Source: Citreimonas salinaria
GTDB taxonomy: Bacteria > Pseudomonadota > Alphaproteobacteria > Rhodobacterales > Rhodobacteraceae
Length of the DNA stretch: 64,000 nucleotides
Reading direction: 5' to 3'
Assembly: GCF_900107235.1 (NCBI RefSeq)
Contig: NZ_FNPF01000003.1
Span: 186,001-250,000 of the forward strand
The position numbers and the translations under genes are program-made. The stretch's first letter is position 1, and every line of letters starts with the position of its first letter. The notes under the pieces are model-generated. The model was not told the DNA's origin and did no database searches. It saw nothing but the letters and a program-made list of their open reading frames with translations. This document shows positions 60,813 through 64,000 of the stretch, piece after piece.

Positions 60813-62156
60813 ATGCACGACATCCTGTTTCGCGCGCTCGTGGGATTTCGGCAGAACTACTGGTTCTGGCCCACCACCATGACGCTTGCCGCGGTTATCC
60901 TGGGCTTCCTGCTGCCGTGGCTTGACGACCGGATCGGCACGGACTGGATCCGGTCCGTGCCGTTCCTGCGCGCCACGCAGGTCGACGGCGCGCGGGCGAT
61001 CCTGACGACGCTGGCGGGCGCGACGCTGGGGGTGGCCGGTGTCGCCTTCTCGGTCACCATCGTGGCGGTCTCGTTCGCAAGCTCGAACTACGGGCCACGC
61101 CTGATCGGGAACTTCATGGGCGACAAGACGAACCAGGTGGTCCTGGGCGTTTTCGTGGCGACCTTCGTCTACTGCATGACCGTGCTGAGCACGGTTCACG
61201 CGCGGCTGGAGCTTGCGCAATCGACGCAAGAGGCCTTCGTGCCGCAGATCTCGGTCCTCTTCGCCTTCGCGCTGACGCTCGCGGCGGTGGGCGCGCTGAT
61301 CGGCTACATCCACCACATCCCGGAATCGATCAACATCATGAACGTGACGGCGCATCTGGGCGACAAGCTGCGCCGCTCGGTCGCGTCGATGCTGGACGAC
61401 GAGGACCGGCGGCAGCGCGAAGAGGAAGGCCCCGCCGATGTCGAGCCCTGGACCGCCGCACCGCCGGGCCGGGACGCGACGATCCTGCGGGCCGAAACCG
61501 CGGGCTTCCTGCAGCAGGTCGATCTTGACCGCCTGGCGAGCCTGGCACGCGAGCGCGGGGTCCAGATCACGATCCACCATGCGCCCGGCGCGTTCGTCGT
61601 CCAGGGCGAGATCGTCCTGAGCGCGCAGCCGCCGCGCGACGGCGACGACGCGCTTCTGCGGCGGCTGCGCGATTGCGCCACGCTGGGGTCGAACCGGACG
61701 GACGTGCAGGATCTTCTGTTCCTGTCCGATCAGCTTGTCGAGGTGCTGGGGCGCGCCCTTTCGCCGGGAATCAACGACCCGAATACGGCGATGCTTTGCC
61801 TGAACTGGCTCGCCGCCGGCCTCACCGCCTTCGCCCGCCGCGAGCCCGCGCGGCCCGCGCGGCGGGACGATCCCGTCCTCTATCGCCGCGTGACCTTCGA
61901 GGAGATGCTGGACCGCTCGTTCGACCAGATGCGGCAGTACGTCGCTTCGGACCGGACGGTGACGCTGCATGCGCTGGACGTCCTGCGCGGGCTCGCCGCG
62001 TCGGCCTGCCGTCCCGCGATGGCCGAGGCCTGCATCCGTCAGATGCGCCGGCTTGCGGCCTCGGCGGCCGAGCGCCTGGACGAGACGGTCGCGAAGGACG
62101 AGATCGCCGAGGCGCTTGCAGCCGCGCTAAGGGATGCCGCCGACCGGGCGCGGTGA
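60813..62156 (+). CDS. DUF2254 membrane protein
   Basis: A 447-residue predicted membrane protein of the DUF2254 family. Four transmembrane helices lie in the first 180 residues (TMTLAAVILGFLLPWL, ATLGVAGVAFSVTIVAVSF, VVLGVFVATFVYCMTVLS, LFAFALTLAAVGALIGYI) with conserved SSNYGPRLIGNFM. A long soluble half with LVEVLGRALSPGINDPNTAM follows. Role unknown. It follows the second phospholipase-D gene closely and is probably in its operon. Confidence 0.87.
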   Translation: MHDILFRALVGFRQNYWFWPTTMTLAAVILGFLLPWLDDRIGTDWIRSVPFLRATQVDGARAILTTLAGATLGVAGVAFSVTIVAVSFASSNYGPRLIGNFMGDKTNQVVLGVFVATFVYCMTVLSTVHARLELAQSTQEAFVPQISVLFAFALTLAAVGALIGYIHHIPESINIMNVTAHLGDKLRRSVASMLDDEDRRQREEEGPADVEPWTAAPPGRDATILRAETAGFLQQVDLDRLASLARERGVQITIHHAPGAFVVQGEIVLSAQPPRDGDDALLRRLRDCATLGSNRTDVQDLLFLSDQLVEVLGRALSPGINDPNTAMLCLNWLAAGLTAFARREPARPARRDDPVLYRRVTFEEMLDRSFDQMRQYVASDRTVTLHALDVLRGLAASACRPAMAEACIRQMRRLAASAAERLDETVAKDEIAEALAAALRDAADRAR

Positions 62157-62311
62157 TCTCGCAGCCTTGGCGGACCTCGCGAACCCGGGTCGTCGGGCCT
62201 GCGGCCAATTCACCCGCGCGCGTTCGGGACGAAAGAAGCCCTGGCCCGCGGGTTTCCTTCCATGCGCTGCGCGTTAAGGTGCGCCGCACCACAGGCACGG
62301 AGATCTGGCAC

Positions 62312-64000
62312 ATGGCGGACAAGGACCCTCTGGTCGTCTTCACGCCCTCGGGCAAGCGCGGGCGCTTTCCCGTCGGGACCCCGGTTCTGAGCGCCGCGCG
62401 GCAGCTTGGCGTGGATCTCGACAGCGTGTGCGGCGGGCGGGGCATCTGCTCGAAATGCCAGATCGTGCCGGCCTACGGCGATTTCTCGAAGCACGGCGTG
62501 ACGGTCGCGAAGGACGCGCTGTCGGAATGGAACGCGGTCGAGCAGCGCTACGACGAGAAGCGCGGGCTGAAGCCGGGGCGCCGGCTGGGCTGCCAGGCGA
62601 CCGTGCAGCGCGACGTGGTGATCGACGTGCCACCAGAAAGCCAGGTGCACCGGCAGGTGGTGCGCAAGGCGGCCTCGGCCCGGGTGATCGAGATGGACCC
62701 GGCGACGCGGCTGTTCTACGTTGAGGTCGACGAGCCCGACATGCACGAGCCCACGGGCGATCTGGAACGCGTCGCGCGGGCGCTGCGGCAGCAATGGGAC
62801 ATCTCCGGCATCGAGGCCGCGTTTCCCGTGCTGGCCGGCCTGCAGAAGACCCTGCGCAAGGGCGCGTGGAAGATCACCGTCGCGCTGCACAAGCCGCACG
62901 AGGACGCGGTGCCGCGGCTGGTCGCGGCGTGGCCGGGCCTGCACGAATCCGGGCTGTTCGGGCTGGCGATCGACCTGGGCTCGACCACGATCGCGGCGCA
63001 TCTGACGGATCTGGATACCGGGCAGGTCGTTGCCTCGGCCGGGGTGATGAACCCGCAGATCCGCTTCGGCGAGGACCTGATGAGCCGGGTCAGCTATGCC
63101 ATGATGAACCCCGGCGGCGACGCCGAGATGACGCGCGTCGTGCGCGAGGCGCTGGACACGCTGACCGTCGAGATCGCGGCCGAGGCGGGGGTGGACCCGG
63201 CGCTGATCCTCGAGGCGGTGTTCGTGTGCAACCCGGTCATGCATCACCTGCTGCTGGGCATCGACCCGGTCGAGCTGGGCCAGGCGCCCTTCGCCTTGGC
63301 CACCTCCGGAGCGCTGTCGCTGTCGGCGGTCGAGATGGGTCTGGGCGCCCTGTCCGGCTCTGCGCGGATCTACGTGCTGCCCTGCATCGCGGGGCACGTG
63401 GGCGCCGATGCGGCCGCCGTGGCGCTTTCGGAACAGCCGGGGAAGTCGGACGACCTGGTGCTGGTGGTCGACGTGGGCACCAACGCCGAGATCCTGCTGG
63501 GCGACCGCAGCCGCGTGCTGGCCTGCTCGTCCCCCACCGGGCCGGCCTTCGAGGGCGCGCAGATCAGCTCGGGGCAGCGTGCCGCGCCCGGCGCGATCGA
63601 GGCGATCCGCATCGACCCCGAGACGAAGGAGCCGCGGTTCCGCGTCATCGGCTGCGACTTGTGGTCCGACGAGGACGGCTTTGCCGAAGCGACCGCCCAG
63701 ACCGGGATCACCGGCATCTGCGGCTCGGGGATCATCGAGGCGGTGGCCGAGATGCGCATCGCGGGGCTGATGGACCCGTCGGGTCTGATCGGATCGGCCG
63801 AGCAGACCGGCACCGACCGCTGCGTGGCCGAAGGGCGAACCCATGCCTACCTGGTCCATGACGGCACGGACGAGGGCGGCCCGCGCATCACCGTGACCCA
63901 GGGCGACATCCGCGCGATCCAGCTGGCGAAGTCGGCGCTTTACGCGGGCGCGCGGCTGCTGATGGACGAACGCGGGGTCGAGAAGGTCGACCGGGTGGTG
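62312..64000 (+). CDS. 2Fe-2S/ASKHA corrinoid-activation family protein (DUF4445), partial
   Basis: The first 563 codons are present; the 3' end is outside the window. An N-terminal ferredoxin-like domain carries CGGRGICSKC (2Fe-2S ligands) and a later CQATV. The C-terminal ASKHA-type domain shows LAIDLGSTTIAAHLTD, VMNPQIRFGEDLMSRV, VFVCNPVMHHLLL, VVDVGTNAEILLGDR and GICGSGIIEAVAEM. Relatives such as RamA and RACo reactivate oxidised corrinoid proteins of methyltransferases, using ATP. A corrinoid protein or methyltransferase gene is expected just past the window. GGAGA precedes the ATG. Confidence 0.9.
   Translation, partial: MADKDPLVVFTPSGKRGRFPVGTPVLSAARQLGVDLDSVCGGRGICSKCQIVPAYGDFSKHGVTVAKDALSEWNAVEQRYDEKRGLKPGRRLGCQATVQRDVVIDVPPESQVHRQVVRKAASARVIEMDPATRLFYVEVDEPDMHEPTGDLERVARALRQQWDISGIEAAFPVLAGLQKTLRKGAWKITVALHKPHEDAVPRLVAAWPGLHESGLFGLAIDLGSTTIAAHLTDLDTGQVVASAGVMNPQIRFGEDLMSRVSYAMMNPGGDAEMTRVVREALDTLTVEIAAEAGVDPALILEAVFVCNPVMHHLLLGIDPVELGQAPFALATSGALSLSAVEMGLGALSGSARIYVLPCIAGHVGADAAAVALSEQPGKSDDLVLVVDVGTNAEILLGDRSRVLACSSPTGPAFEGAQISSGQRAAPGAIEAIRIDPETKEPRFRVIGCDLWSDEDGFAEATAQTGITGICGSGIIEAVAEMRIAGLMDPSGLIGSAEQTGTDRCVAEGRTHAYLVHDGTDEGGPRITVTQGDIRAIQLAKSALYAGARLLMDERGVEKVDRVV

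Overview
This is a GC-rich window from an alphaproteobacterium, most likely a marine member of the Rhodobacteraceae (Roseobacter group). The signs are a class II B12-dependent ribonucleotide reductase (NrdJ) with no other reductase in view, a soxBDA sarcosine oxidase operon, a TRAP transporter set, Sox-type sulfur genes, the ccmI-ruvX-DUF1289 order and a two-domain cold-shock protein followed by a DUF192 gene. Genes are tightly packed, with many ATGA stop/start overlaps. I see no insertion sequence, prophage or CRISPR array.

Layout. 1-4048 (minus): sarcosine oxidase soxB, soxD and the 5' part of soxA, with a small membrane protein between soxB and soxD. 4251-6356 (plus): ccmI, ruvX, DUF1289. 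6387-12344 (minus): TauE/SafE permease, dusA, two tandem SDR genes, a flavodoxin-fold reductase and a DUF2231-Rieske-hemerythrin gene split by an apparent frameshift. 12660-18814 (minus): an eight-gene redox operon reading molybdenum hydroxylase 2Fe-2S subunit, Tat-exported molybdenum subunit, small cytochrome c, flavocytochrome-c flavoprotein, soxX, a soxY-like gene with an altered cysteine arm, soxZ and soxA. SoxB and SoxCD are absent. 19113-22169: a phospholipase-D family protein, a nitroreductase and the remnant of a Na+/Ca2+ antiporter gene. 22312-28884: a shikimate/quinate cluster (quiC, dctMQP, aroE) divergent from a TetR regulator, with a three-half-site operator candidate between.

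28970-35594 (plus): a multicopper oxidase, then pqiA (two split genes), a PqiB with four exact-period 123-residue repeats, and pqiC. 35672-40420: a flippase-like membrane protein, an iron-binding protein and permease that converge without an ATPase gene, and a degenerate receiver protein. 40509-45603: a Crp/Fnr regulator, a DUF4198 protein, a D-lyxose isomerase, a nitrilase-family amidase, an acidic protein of unknown function and a PepSY protein. 45762-50526 (minus): a previously easy-to-miss 47-residue basic protein, nrdJ with a long upstream region carrying a promoter, two NrdR-like boxes and a DnaA box, and tRNA-Pro(TGG). 50573-52402 (minus): DUF192, double cold-shock protein, pdxH. 52575-64000 (plus): fabI, a LysE exporter, gpt, an aminotransferase, ppiD, trpE, a second phospholipase-D protein, DUF2254, and the first 563 codons of a 2Fe-2S/ASKHA corrinoid-activation protein.

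The most interesting items are: (1) two copies, 4.2 kb apart, of a 73-bp element made of a perfect 17-bp palindrome at fixed distance from a TCAAT block and a weak -35/-10 promoter; (2) the SoxB-less Sox operon joined to a molybdenum hydroxylase and carrying a SoxY arm that is not GGCGG; (3) the 47-residue gene followed by an in-frame copy of the NrdJ C-terminal cysteine tail; (4) the NrdR/DnaA-like sites upstream of nrdJ. Annotations rest on reading the translations and remembered family features; no database search was possible.
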